A stretch of 64,000 nucleotides of DNA from Nonlabens spongiae (lineage in GTDB: Bacteria > Bacteroidota > Bacteroidia > Flavobacteriales > Flavobacteriaceae): positions 930,001 through 994,000 of the forward strand of contig NZ_CP019344.1 of NCBI RefSeq assembly GCF_002117125.1, in the 5' to 3' direction. How positions within the stretch are numbered: the first letter of the stretch is position 1; the number at the start of each line of letters is the position of its first letter. Under the pieces are notes generated by a model. It searched no databases, was not told the DNA's origin, and was given only the letters and a program-made list of their open reading frames with translations. Shown here piece after piece: positions 25,779-35,640 of this stretch. A program made the position numbers and the translations under genes.

Positions 25779-26018
25779 ATGAATAAAAACCACTTTAAAA
25801 CAATCCGCTTTTACGTTCTCGGTATTTCATGCATCCTTGCCTATTTCTATCTAGAAAATGCTTCCTTGATTCCAGACCTGATTGAAACAACCAGCAAAGG
25901 TAGATACTCAGGCTTTCCAACATTTTTTATCACTGGTATGATTAAATATGGGTTGCTGGTTTATGGGGTTCTGAGTATTGTGGTGTTGACGCTTTTGTTG
26001 GTGAGGCGCAGGAATTAA
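25779..26018 (+). CDS. Small membrane protein, unknown function
   Basis: 79 aa with a basic start (MNKNHFKTIRF) and two hydrophobic helices (about 12-25 and 51-73), ending VRRRN. No family recognised. It stands alone between repeats, with an ATG preceded by an AT-rich stretch. The two-helix topology and clean charge pattern support it being real. Confidence 0.5.
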   Translation: MNKNHFKTIRFYVLGISCILAYFYLENASLIPDLIETTSKGRYSGFPTFFITGMIKYGLLVYGVLSIVVLTLLLVRRRN

Positions 26019-26150
26019 ACACATCATGCAAACAACCCCTTGATCCCCCTCAAGGGGGAAGTTTGAAACCTAAAATTGTCTGATGCATTTTGAAATCGTG
26101 ATCAATAGCCCCTTCCCAGGGGGTTGGGGGTGTTCTATAATGCATTTAAA

Positions 26151-26260
26151 GATCGAGACATTTTAATGAGGCTCTGAATCCCTCCTAAAGTCGGGTTCAG
26201 AGTGACACTAAGATTTTAGATACAGACGAGAAAGCCCCCTCGAGGGGGTTTGGGGGGGGG
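26151..26260. repeat. Two-hairpin dispersed element, copy 1
   Basis: An imperfect CTCTGAA..TTCAGAG stem (the left arm begins GCTCTGAA, so the outer pair is lost), a 20-nt linker (GACACTAAGATTTTAGATAC), then the palindrome CCCCCTCGAGGGGG followed by a G-rich run. It shares most bases with copies at 26472 and 32559. Confidence 0.85.
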
Positions 26261-26471
26261 TCGCAGTCTCACTTCAAAATTGAGTCACAAAAACGAAGAC
26301 TCTGAATAGCTAGTTACTCACTTTCAGAGTGACAGACATAGATCTAAAGGCTGAAATTCTCGATGTCATACTGGGTCAATTTTTATTCTTGTCATTCTGA
26401 ACGGAGCCGGACGACGATTCAGAATCTTTGAGATACGCGCGCAGACGCTTTTGAAATCATGATAGATTTAT

Positions 26472-26567
26472 AGAGACTCTGAATCCCTCCTAAAGTCGGT
26501 TTCAGAGTGACAATAAGATTTTAGATTCAGATCAAAAGCCCCCTCCGAGGGGGTTGTGGGTGTTACT
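26472..26567. repeat. Two-hairpin dispersed element, copy 2
   Basis: Same order as copy 1, with CCCCCTCCGAGGGGG and a GTGGGTGTTAC end. Confidence 0.85.
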
Positions 26568-26598
26568 GAACCATTTATAAAACCCCTACCTTTACCCC

Positions 26599-27024
26599 AT
26601 GACAACATCCCCACTCTCCCCAAAATCAGCAATTTAGATTCAGAAACCAGCAAGCGAAGTCTTTGAGGCAATCGTCGATCCTGAAAAAATGAAGAATTAC
26701 TTTATCGCTCATGGAACGGGCAGACTGGAAATGGGAAGAGAGCTAAAATGGAAATTCCCAGAGTCGCCAGATTACTATCCTATCAGTAAGGTCAAGATTG
26801 AGCATCACAAATTCATCTTCATTGTTTGGATCCAGGCACGATTGTGGATATCACGCTAGAATCACAACTGGACGAGAGCACGGTCGTGGGAGTCATCGAT
26901 AAGAGTTACAAAGAGAGGAATGATGATACCATCGCCTGAACCATAGAAAATGCGAGTGGCTGGGTAAATTATCGCTGCATTTGAAGAGGCAGAACTTACT
27001 GTGATCAGCGAGCAGAAATGGTAA
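26599..27024 (+). pseudogene. SRPBCC/AHSA1 domain gene, multiply broken
   Basis: Recognisable pieces in successive frames: IQKPASEVFEAIVDPEKMKN then FIAHGTGRLEMGRELKWKFP; after a frameshift near 26830, LDPGTIVDITLESQLDES and VVGVIDKSYKERNDDTIA; a TGA where Trp is expected; then TIENASGWVNY; and after another shift AAFEEAELTVISEQKW and stop. An early TAG (about 26635) also interrupts it. AHSA1-type proteins bind small hydrophobic ligands or Hsp90. This copy cannot make a full protein. Its end fuses directly to a truncated hydrolase gene. Confidence 0.75.
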
Positions 27025-27448
27025 TGTCAACGCGCGAGAATATGTGACCACCGTGGTTGAACAAATAGAAAGTCTTGTCTCAAACGGAGTTCCTGCAAAT
27101 CATATAACTGTGGCCGGAACTTCAAAAGGTGGATACATCGCTCAGTATGTGAGCACTTTGGCAAATCGGCCTGACCTCAATTTTGTCTTGATCGCTAGTT
27201 ATCATGAATCAGATTTACAGAATATTCCTGAGATGAACTTTTGTGGCAACAGTCTCAATATTTATGAAAGCTCTGATCCTGATGGCGCTTTCGCGAAAGC
27301 GAGATTACAAAACACCACCTGCGAGATCAAATATTTCAAAGAAATTAAAATTCATACAGGGCTAGGCCACGGTTTCTTGTTCCGAGCTATGGATGAATGG
27401 ATCACGCCAACCGTCGCTTGGGCAAAAGGGGATTATAATAATCCCTAA
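27022..27448 (+). pseudogene. Alpha/beta-hydrolase, 5'-truncated remnant
   Basis: The open frame begins right at the end of the SRPBCC remnant (NVNAREYVTTVVEQIES..) and has no proper start codon beyond an internal GTG at 27044. It keeps the nucleophile elbow GTSKGG and a C-terminal HTGLGHGFLF (likely catalytic His), but the N-terminal strands and probably the oxyanion part are missing. A deletion joining two genes explains the junction. An exact palindrome copy (27286) is read as AFAKA. Confidence 0.7.
27286..27301. repeat. Palindrome CGCTTTCGCGAAAGCG, coding remnant
   Basis: Exact copy inside the truncated hydrolase, read as AFAKA. Confidence 0.95.
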
Positions 27449-27579
27449 TTAGCTGACCCCAGATTCATAGGATCATGAAAATGATCTTGATTGATTATTT
27501 AGCACATCTTTAGGTAAGTTCAACATAATCGTAACAGTGAATCTTTCTAAATCATTACATCTTTGAGGAAAAGAAAATT

Positions 27580-27900
27580 ATGAAGAATCAAGAACTAATT
27601 GACGCACTTACTCAATGTATTACGCATTGCAATAACTGTGCTCAGGCATGCTTAGGGGAGGAAAATGTTAAAATGATGGCAAATTGCATAAAGACAGATA
27701 TCGCATGTGCAGAAGTTTGTAGTACAGCATTAAAATTAGTGACTTTTGACTCTCAGTTCACAAAGTCTTATCTAAAAGTTTGTGCAGAAACATGCAACGC
27801 TTGTGCTGATGAATGCTCCAAACACGATCACCAACACTGCCAAGACTGCGCAGAAGCTTGTAGAAAATGTGCTGCACTTTGCGAAGAATTCGCTAAATAA
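27580..27900 (+). CDS. Four-helix-bundle copper-storage-like protein (Csp/DUF326), cytosolic
   Basis: 106 aa with 16 Cys at spacings typical of the Csp family (for example C13, C17, C20, C24; C68, C72, C75, C79; C87, C90, C94, C97, C101), all facing the core of a four-helix bundle. Such proteins bind many Cu(I) ions through thiolates. There is no signal peptide, so this is a Csp3-like cytosolic form. It stands alone; a CATCTTTG element 15 bp upstream is close to a -7 box. Family call is strong; copper storage is by family knowledge. Confidence 0.88.
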   Translation: MKNQELIDALTQCITHCNNCAQACLGEENVKMMANCIKTDIACAEVCSTALKLVTFDSQFTKSYLKVCAETCNACADECSKHDHQHCQDCAEACRKCAALCEEFAK

Positions 27901-28042
27901 TACAGTGAGTTTTATTCAGTGATTTAGTTAATTAAAACCGCTAACCATCTGTGGCTTTCTAAAACTATTGCGAATTTTTTGGTAAATATGAACTAAACGT
28001 GGTTTTCGATTAAAAACAGAATTTAATATTGAAAATAACAAA

Positions 28043-28828
28043 ATGAGTAGTAAGAAAGAGACTTTCGCCAAATTTGGGATATTCACAAAGGGAGCTGTCT
28101 ATTTACTAGTGGGCGGTTTGACCGCTTACTCAGCTTTTCAAAGCGATGGAGGTGCTACAGGTAGCAACGACGCACTCCAATACATTTCTAGTCAGCCTTT
28201 TGGTCAGATAATTCTAGGACTCATGACCTTAGGAATATTTGCCTTTGCCGCTTGGCGGGTTTATTTAGCTATCAAAAATCCTGAGGGGCGCGGTGAGAGT
28301 GATAAAAAGAGTACCGTACGCAGAATAGCTTATGCAGTGAGCGCTCTTGGTTATTCTACACTAGGAATTTATGGAGTAAATCTACTCCTGAATGTTGGTG
28401 GGAGTAGCGGTGGGGGCAGCTGGCTAGGTTCTCTCATGCAAAATGACTGGGGTAAATACGTAGTTGTTTTTATAGCCTTATGTTTAGCAGGTAAAGCCAT
28501 CTACGAATTTTACAGAGCTTTCTCAGGCAAATTCAAGGATAAAGTTCAGAATGCTGAATTAGACCGTAAAGCTCAGGAATTTCTAGTCAAAGCTGGAAAA
28601 TGGGGTTTCACCGCGAGAGGAGTTGTCATAGGTGTATTGGCATTTTTGTTTGCCAAAGCCGCCATGTCCTCAAACGCAAGCAAAGCTGCGGGTGGTACAA
28701 AGAACGCCCTGCAATTCATCAGTCAAGAAGGTGGTACTATTGTTATGGGAATTGTTGCAGCTGGACTTACACTTTACGGTGTTTACTTGCTAGCAAGTTC
28801 CAGATATAGAAATATGCCTATACAGTAG
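28043..28828 (+). CDS. DUF1206 membrane protein
   Basis: 261 aa with six predicted membrane helices arranged as three related pairs, each with a KFGIFTKGAVYLLVGGLTAY / WGFTARGVVIGVLAFLFAKAA type start. This triple duplication is the DUF1206 hallmark. The function of the family is unknown. Separated from the Csp gene by 142 bp, it may have its own promoter. It ends at a bidirectional terminator shared with the convergent gene at 28875. Confidence 0.85.
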   Translation: MSSKKETFAKFGIFTKGAVYLLVGGLTAYSAFQSDGGATGSNDALQYISSQPFGQIILGLMTLGIFAFAAWRVYLAIKNPEGRGESDKKSTVRRIAYAVSALGYSTLGIYGVNLLLNVGGSSGGGSWLGSLMQNDWGKYVVVFIALCLAGKAIYEFYRAFSGKFKDKVQNAELDRKAQEFLVKAGKWGFTARGVVIGVLAFLFAKAAMSSNASKAAGGTKNALQFISQEGGTIVMGIVAAGLTLYGVYLLASSRYRNMPIQ

Positions 28829-28847
28829 AAAAATTAAAGATCTAAAT

Positions 28848-28875
28848 AAAAAAGCGATCTCAGGGTCGCTTTTTC
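28848..28875. terminator. Bidirectional terminator between convergent genes
   Basis: Stem AAAAGCGA/TCGCTTTT with an 8-nt loop, A-run on the left and T-run on the right. Confidence 0.85.
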
Positions 28876-29585
28876 TATGCGATATCATATTCTGGGTATT
28901 CCTGACGCAGGTATGTCTCAGCGTGTTTAGGAATTTCAACCGTTATCACATATAGAACTAAGCACATTAGAACGAACACAAAACAAATTGCTGCTAGAAA
29001 ATAAGGGTTCCAGTCAGATAGGTTGCCATCATCGATATGGATGAATATCTGGATGAAATGAAACGGTAGCCATATCGCTCCCACCGTATTCCCTTGATTG
29101 CGTATCATTTCTTCAAGCATCCAGGTCTTCTCCTTATCTGATTCTCGTTTTTTACGTGCACGACAGGCGCTTCTCGCAGACCAAATAAAATACACCACTA
29201 AAAGAATCGCCATAACGGTAAGCACCGGCAGTGATCTTAGATTTAAAATTTGGATGAGATAAAATAAGGCAGCGGTGACTGATAATGCGAAAACACACTT
29301 AGGCAACGTGAGATACTCCTTCAAATGTTGCCAAATGAATTTCATGTATTTCTTACTTAGCGCTTTCTGCCGCTGTTCTACGATTTCAGTAAAACCAAAA
29401 ACACCAAACTTCTTAAACTCCTTTTGCAACGCCTTATCAAAACTGCGATTAGGATGCTCCTGCCACTGTTGCTCAATTCCTAGCGCAAGGTGGTCCACAA
29501 GCTCCGTTTGCAGATCATAATGTTCTACGTAATGCTTGCGCGTGAACACATATAATTTTTCTATTTGCTCGTCGCTTATTTCCAT
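28875..29585 (-). CDS. Membrane protein co-transcribed with PadR regulator
   Basis: 236 aa from the ATG at 29585; a TTG one codon earlier is possible. The N-terminal third is soluble and helical (about 1-85, TRKHYVEHYDLQTELVDHLALGIEQQW), resembling the start of DUF1700/DUF1048-type proteins that pair with PadR. It is followed by about four transmembrane helices and a charged end. It overlaps the PadR gene by one base (TGATG). This gene order (PadR then membrane partner) is frequent in Firmicutes and Bacteroidota, where the regulator controls its own operon. The role of the membrane protein is unknown. Confidence 0.65.
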   Translation of the reverse strand: MEISDEQIEKLYVFTRKHYVEHYDLQTELVDHLALGIEQQWQEHPNRSFDKALQKEFKKFGVFGFTEIVEQRQKALSKKYMKFIWQHLKEYLTLPKCVFALSVTAALFYLIQILNLRSLPVLTVMAILLVVYFIWSARSACRARKKRESDKEKTWMLEEMIRNQGNTVGAIWLPFHFIQIFIHIDDGNLSDWNPYFLAAICFVFVLMCLVLYVITVEIPKHAETYLRQEYPEYDIA

Positions 29586-29920
29586 CAATAGCTCAATTTA
29601 GGGTTGATGACCAGTTGCATGTCTTGAATATACTGTTTCAAGTCTTCCAGCATATTAACAGTTTCCTTCTCACCGCTTTCAGTCAGTTTATAATACTTAC
29701 GTATACGATTATTCACTTTCTCTGCTTCAACCGTGAGGTAACCCTGAGCTTGCAGCTTGTGCAGCGCAGGGTACAAAGCTCCTTCTTTAATCTGGAGACT
29801 GTCCTTAGTAACCTCCCTTACCTTCTGGGTAATCTCATAACCATACATCCTTCCCTCCCGCTCCAGCAACTGCATAATGATGGTGGCAAGACTGCCTCGA
29901 TATAAATTTGCTGTAGACAT
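29585..29920 (-). CDS. PadR family transcriptional regulator
   Basis: 111 aa. It carries the PadR winged helix-turn-helix: LATIIMQLLEREGRMYGYEITQKV, then LQIKEGALYPALHKLQAQGYLTVE and YKLTESGEK. PadR proteins repress adjacent genes and release DNA on ligand binding. Its start codon touches an inverted repeat (29919-29964) of the type PadR dimers bind, so it is probably self-repressing. First of a two-gene operon. Confidence 0.9.
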   Translation of the reverse strand: MSTANLYRGSLATIIMQLLEREGRMYGYEITQKVREVTKDSLQIKEGALYPALHKLQAQGYLTVEAEKVNNRIRKYYKLTESGEKETVNMLEDLKQYIQDMQLVINPKLSY

Positions 29921-29964
29921 ACCTAAGTTTCTTAGGTGTAAATATACTTAAGAACTTTAGGTAT
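29919..29964. promoter_or_regulatory. Probable PadR operator
   Basis: Arms ATACCTAAGTTTCTT and AAGAACTTTAGGTAT (nearly exact reverse complements) are 16 bp apart. The left one also forms a small palindrome ACCTAAG-TTT-CTTAGGT. It overlaps the start codon of the PadR gene. Confidence 0.65.
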
Positions 29965-30003
29965 GCAAAGTTTCTATTCTTAGAATCATGGTTAGATGTT
30001 GCA

Positions 30004-30019
30004 CGCTTTCGCGAAAGCG
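30004..30019. repeat. Palindrome CGCTTTCGCGAAAGCG, intergenic
   Basis: Exact copy with the frequent TAAC tail. It lies in the 285-bp spacer (29965-30249), in which nothing else was seen. Confidence 0.95.
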
Positions 30020-30249
30020 TAACTTTCAACCCAGCTCTCATATTCAAATTAGCAATTGAAACATTTAAAGGTTTAGATTTGAAGCTGTTATACTAACTAT
30101 CAGTTAAACCAGCTAATATATATATCGAGTAAGGATCACCTAAAGAGAATCAACCTACTGATCACAAGCACATAGTTCCAAATTTTCGAAAAAATGCGCA
30201 TGCCGTAAAAGCTATTTAGAGTAATACTCACAGGGCTAAAATTCTGATA

Positions 30250-30886
30250 GTGGTTTTCTGGATCATCATCATTGCATCTATGGTGGGGATCGCGCTGGAC
30301 TTTTTTGAACTGGATTTACTAGAACGCATAGACCAAGGAACCTGTTTTACCATGGAAGAAGCTGAGGACATTGATTCTAGACAGTTCCTCGCTGGCAAAA
30401 TAAGTTTTGTAATAAGAATTATTTTAATTATTGTATATATAAATTGGTTCAGAAGCGCTTATAATAACATCATCAGGCTAGGTCATAATGCCGATTATCC
30501 TGAATCTATCGCAGCGTGGAGCTGGTTTGTTCCCATCATGAATCTATTTGCCTGTAAAAATCATGACCGAAATTAATAGCGGGCTGCAAAATCAACTACA
30601 AAAAATGAATGTCGTTTTAAATAATAATGGCATTAGTTTGATTATAGGCTTATGGTGGGCCATTCATATTATCAATAATATATACGCCACAATAGTCAAT
30701 AGGATAAGCCTCAGTGCAGAAACAGCTTCTGAAATGATGGTCGGTACTCAAAACAGTATCTATTCTGAAATTCTGACTGTTGTTGAGGCATTGCTCGTTA
30801 TATTTATGGTATATAAAATATCGAGCATGCAAACCAGACTAGAGAGGGAGCACGGAAAAGCGGGTGGATCCGTATTTAATCCATAG
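30250..30886 (+). pseudogene. DUF4328 membrane protein split by a frameshift
   Basis: A first frame from a GTG at 30250 gives membrane helices and ends WSWFVPIMNLFACKNHDRN. The second frame picks up as PVKIMTEINSGLQNQL and continues with two more helices to 30886. Together they give WFVPIMNLF-PVKIMTEI, the DUF4328 signature (W-x-P-x-x-N-x-x-x-P). The break is in the codon just before that Pro, at about 30551. Start is not certain, and the N-terminus may be shortened. Either a true pseudogene or a sequencing error. Function of DUF4328 unknown. Confidence 0.65.
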
Positions 30887-30890
30887 CTGA

Positions 30891-31730
30891 TTATGCTCCA
30901 AAATACCTCCCATTAATCAATTCGATCAGCTCATCAGCACAGGTAGTTTCGTAAGCTTTTTTTCTATATTTATGGATGCTCTGAACTCCTCTGATCATAT
31001 TTGTGGTGAAAAGCTCATCGGCGCGTTGTAATTCAAAAGGTGTGATTGTTGTTTCTTCCACCTTATAATTAAGCATCATTTTGAGTTGTGACAATACCTG
31101 CTCACGCATGATACCATTGAGACAACCGTCTGACAAAGGAGGGGTTTTAATCGTATCACCAGATCGTAAAAACAAATTCCCTGAAATGGATTCTACCACC
31201 ATTTTCTTTTCATTGATCAGCAACATGTCCTGATAGTCATTTTCTTGAGCGTATATACCTGCAAGGATATTAACCATTTTCTGAGCGGTTTTCAAATTGC
31301 CTAACATCCCAGAAACGACATGATGATCTTTGAATAACTCTACTTCCCTGGAGGAAGGATTCTGATATTTACCATCTATCTCAGAAGACTCTATAGCGAA
31401 TTCTACATTTCGATCTTGAGGTGTGTAAAATCCGCCAGGTTTGCGCCATACAGTGAATCGTACTCGTGCGTGACCTTGAGTAAAATTGTTTTTAGCTAAT
31501 AAATTTGTTATCTCTTCCTCAATAAACTCTGGTGTAAATGACTGCGGAATCTCCATACGCAAGATACGCATGCTTGCCATAAGCCTGAAGTAATGCGCTT
31601 CAAACAACAATGGCTTACCCTCATAACAACGTAGGGTTTCAAAAACACCATCGCCATAATACGTTCCACGATTATTAAATGGTATCTGTGCTTGTTGCTG
31701 GTCTACTATGGAACCATTGAGATTGATCAT
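30891..31730 (-). CDS. Aminotransferase class IV (aminodeoxychorismate lyase / branched-chain aminotransferase-like)
   Basis: 279 aa. A fold-type IV PLP enzyme. Visible marks: YYGDGVFETLRCYEGKPLLFEAHYFRL near the start, NLKTAQKMVN (PLP Lys about K147), and VVESISGNLFL (about E180) with the C-terminal LFTTNMIRGVQSI. This suggests 4-amino-4-deoxychorismate lyase (PabC-like, folate) or a branched-chain aminotransferase; sequence alone does not decide. The T-run of a terminator hairpin abuts its start codon, so it may be expressed only by read-through or from a promoter I cannot see. Confidence 0.85.
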   Translation of the reverse strand: MINLNGSIVDQQQAQIPFNNRGTYYGDGVFETLRCYEGKPLLFEAHYFRLMASMRILRMEIPQSFTPEFIEEEITNLLAKNNFTQGHARVRFTVWRKPGGFYTPQDRNVEFAIESSEIDGKYQNPSSREVELFKDHHVVSGMLGNLKTAQKMVNILAGIYAQENDYQDMLLINEKKMVVESISGNLFLRSGDTIKTPPLSDGCLNGIMREQVLSQLKMMLNYKVEETTITPFELQRADELFTTNMIRGVQSIHKYRKKAYETTCADELIELINGRYFGA

Positions 31731-31757
31731 AAAAAAAGCCCTAATTCAATTAGGGCT
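31731..31757 (-). terminator. Terminator/attenuator directly before the aminotransferase start
   Basis: Stem AGCCCTAA/TTAGGGCT with a 5-nt loop and seven U on the minus strand, which run into the ATG at 31730 with no spacer. Confidence 0.75.
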
Positions 31758-31781
31758 CAAAATTAATGGTTAGAGAGAGGA

Positions 31782-32171
31782 TTACCTTGAACCTAACACC
31801 TTTTTAAGGCTTGAGATCTGATTTTCCCAAAACAATTTTTGCTCTTCCACCTCATCTTCATCATCACCAAAATCTTCAATCATGAGCGACACATCTTTAG
31901 TAATCTCATCTACTTGTATGCGTAACTCAAAATATTTCTTAGTCCCCTCATCATAATCCCATTGAAAACGGGCGCGCTCTTCACTGACTCTTTTTACAAT
32001 TTTTGCTTTCTCTTCTTGTCCATCCCAGATGAATCTAAAGTACTCTCCTCTACTGTTCACATTATCTGCAAACCACTCAGACATGCCTGAAGGAGTTGCC
32101 AGGTATTGATATAATAATTTAGGAGACACTTGTATGGGAAACTCCAGGGTAAACTTCATAGGATCTTGCAT
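31782..32171 (-). CDS. START-like (SRPBCC) domain protein
   Basis: 129 aa; an alternative ATG four codons in would start MKFTLEFPIQ. The pattern KFTLEFPIQVSPKLLYQYLATPSGMSEWFADNV is the typical Bacteroidota START-like domain entry, with an acidic insert (FGDDEDEVEEQK) and a final amphipathic helix (LFWENQISSLKKVLG). It probably forms a helix-grip fold that binds a hydrophobic ligand; no partner is known. It is followed by a terminator before the aminotransferase gene. Confidence 0.8.
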   Translation of the reverse strand: MQDPMKFTLEFPIQVSPKLLYQYLATPSGMSEWFADNVNSRGEYFRFIWDGQEEKAKIVKRVSEERARFQWDYDEGTKKYFELRIQVDEITKDVSLMIEDFGDDEDEVEEQKLFWENQISSLKKVLGSR

Positions 32172-32251
32172 GGCAGATTAGTTTGCTGGCAATATAGGGC
32201 ATTTAGTCACTATGTCAAAAAATAAAAATGCTGTAGATTTAATATAGAAAG

Positions 32252-32285
32252 TTTTGGTAGCTAAAACAGAATAATTGTATCTTTG
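32252..32285 (+). promoter_or_regulatory. Promoter of tRNA-Met
   Basis: TTTTGG (with TTG at 32254-32256) and TATCTTTG (32278-32285) are separated by 21 bp, a good match to the Bacteroidota -33/-7 promoter, 17 bp before the tRNA. Confidence 0.75.
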
Positions 32286-32302
32286 CAGCCGCTTTAAGCA
32301 AT

Positions 32303-32376
<74 letters not shown>

Positions 32377-32377
32377 C

Positions 32378-32408
32378 AAAAGACTCATCTTCTACAAGAT
32401 GGGTCTTT
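32378..32408 (+). terminator. Terminator of tRNA-Met
   Basis: Stem AAAAGACTCATCTT/AAGATGGGTCTTTT (one mismatch-type pair) with a 4-nt loop and T tail. Confidence 0.85.
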
Positions 32409-32558
32409 TTATTTTATTCCAATTCTCGACACAAATCGTCTTCGATAGACTCAGACTGACGCCACAACAGATTTATTCTGTCATTCTGAACGGAACAGTG
32501 CGATGTCCCGTACAGATGTCAGGATAGAATCTCATGGTCAGTATTCGAGGAGCTTTTT

Positions 32559-32673
32559 GAATCGAGACATTCTTAATGAGACTCTGAATCCCTCCTAAAG
32601 TCGGTTTCAGAGTGAAACTAAGATTTTAGATACAGACCAAAAAGCCCCCTCGAGGGGGTTTGGGGGTGTTACA
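32559..32673. repeat. Two-hairpin dispersed element, copy 3
   Basis: The best-preserved copy: ATCGAGACAT.. lead, ACTCTGAA..TTCAGAGT stem, then CCCCCTCGAGGGGG and TTTGGGGGTGTTAC. It is in the 377-bp spacer between the tRNA terminator and rtcB, which holds no gene. Confidence 0.85.
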
Positions 32674-32785
32674 ACAAGTTAATTGAAATTCAAACATCCT
32701 CAATAAGAACTCATTGCAAGACGACTCTTTTCTTCTCGATACAATCCCGATTACTCAACCTGACAGCTGATTGAATCATGACAGC

Positions 32786-34252
<1,467 letters not shown>

Positions 34253-34361
34253 CTAACCTCAATGCTCCGTCGTTTTGTTTGCCGACGGTACAAATATGCC
34301 CATATTACTGCGCAATCTTTTTGCGTAGTTGTATTTTTGATGATTTAGACTGTTAGTTTCT

Positions 34362-34390
34362 CGCTTTCGCGATCCCGATAGCTATCGGGA
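34362..34390. repeat. Composite repeat: half CGCTTTCGCG joined to TCCCGATAGCTATCGGGA
   Basis: The first 10 bases of the 16-bp palindrome run directly into the 18-bp palindrome (34373-34390), in the spacer between rtcB and the WYL gene. Confidence 0.85.
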
Positions 34391-34426
34391 CGAAATACGT
34401 AAAACATTCACAGAAAATATAAGCCA

Positions 34427-35437
34427 ATGGCTCTTAATAAGAACGCCCTCATACGATATAAAACGATTGACAAATGCCTACAGAATCAGGCAAGGCACTG
34501 GTCGCTTGAAGATTTGATTGAGGCTTGTAGTGATGCGTTATATGAATTTGAGGGAAAGGATGTGAATATAAGCAAGCGCACGGTTCAGCTGGATTTGCAA
34601 ATGATGCGTGGGGATAAATTAGGCTACAATGCGCTTATAGAAGTTTACGACCGTAAGTTCTACCGCTATGCCGATCCCGATTATTCCATCACGCAAATAC
34701 CACTTACAGAAAACGACATGAATGTACTTTCTGAAACGATGGATATGTTGCGGCAGTTTCAGGATTTCAGTTTGTTTTCTGAGTTTAGAGGAATCTTTAA
34801 TAAGCTGGAAGACCAGATTTATACAGAGCGGCATCACAAACCCTCTGTCATACATCTGGATCGCAATGCAGATTTGAAAGGAATTGACTTGCTGGATGAG
34901 CTGTATCAGGCAATTTTAAAAGAAGTTGTGCTAGAAGTGATGTATCAATCTTTTAACGCGATGGTACCTAGTGAGACAACTTTTCATCCCTATTTCTTGA
35001 AAGAGTATAACAATAGGTGGTTCCTAGTGGGCAGGCGATCTGATCATGAGCGCATTCTCACCTTTGCCTTAGATCGCATCATGGGCATTGATTATAATTT
35101 TACAGAGACCTACATCCCCTGCCCCATCAATGCCGACGATTATTATAAAAACACCATAGGCGTCACGGTGCTGGATAATCGTTTTCTAAAAAATATCAAA
35201 TTCAAAGTAGATCGTAAAAACGCCCCTTACGTTCTCACTAAACCCTTTCATGCTTCTCAAAAACTCATTGAAAAACATGAGGACGGCTCCATGACTTTTG
35301 GCATGAAAGTGCATACCAATTATGAGCTGGAGCGTCTGCTATTGGGATTTGGCAAATCGCTGGAAGTGTTATCACCACGACAGTTGCGTCGTAAGTTTTC
35401 TAGACTATTTGAAGAGGCCTACACTTTATATAAGTAA
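34427..35437 (+). CDS. WYL domain transcriptional regulator
   Basis: 336 aa. An N-terminal DNA-binding part (about 1-85, LIRYKTIDKCLQNQARHWSLEDLIEACSDALYEFEGKDVNISKRTVQLDLQMM) is a winged-helix-like fold. A WYL domain (about 140-230) contains the FHPYFLKEYNNRWFLVGRRS core and a C-terminal WCX-like end (LERLLLGFGKSLEVLSPRQLRRKF). WYL domains sense nucleic acid or nucleotide ligands. Being divergent from rtcB, it is a plausible sensor/regulator of RNA-end damage. Target and ligand are inferred from position only. Confidence 0.88.
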   Translation: MALNKNALIRYKTIDKCLQNQARHWSLEDLIEACSDALYEFEGKDVNISKRTVQLDLQMMRGDKLGYNALIEVYDRKFYRYADPDYSITQIPLTENDMNVLSETMDMLRQFQDFSLFSEFRGIFNKLEDQIYTERHHKPSVIHLDRNADLKGIDLLDELYQAILKEVVLEVMYQSFNAMVPSETTFHPYFLKEYNNRWFLVGRRSDHERILTFALDRIMGIDYNFTETYIPCPINADDYYKNTIGVTVLDNRFLKNIKFKVDRKNAPYVLTKPFHASQKLIEKHEDGSMTFGMKVHTNYELERLLLGFGKSLEVLSPRQLRRKFSRLFEEAYTLYK

Positions 35438-35640
35438 CAACTTATTTTGTGAGAATTGTCTTAGGCAATATTGAAAAATTACCCACCATTAGGTATTTTC
35501 TCTAGTGCCAGCCACTTCTAGATTTGTAACAATTAGAACAGCGAAACTAAAACGGCTTCCAATTAACCCTGATTGGTAAAATAATCAACTTAACTACCTA
35601 ATCTTTCTGGCGATCAGCGCTTATTTTTGACTTTAAAAAC

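Larger units (their letters stand above)
26019..26598. other. Repeat-filled intergenic region
   Basis: No gene. It contains at least two copies of the two-hairpin element (26151 and 26472), a partial one at about 26300-26335, and several runs of CCCCCT/AGGGGG. Confidence 0.75.

Noticed and set aside
25076..26580. Insertion sequence in the decayed region
   Set aside because: No transposase frame, terminal repeats or target duplication was found; only short dispersed repeats.
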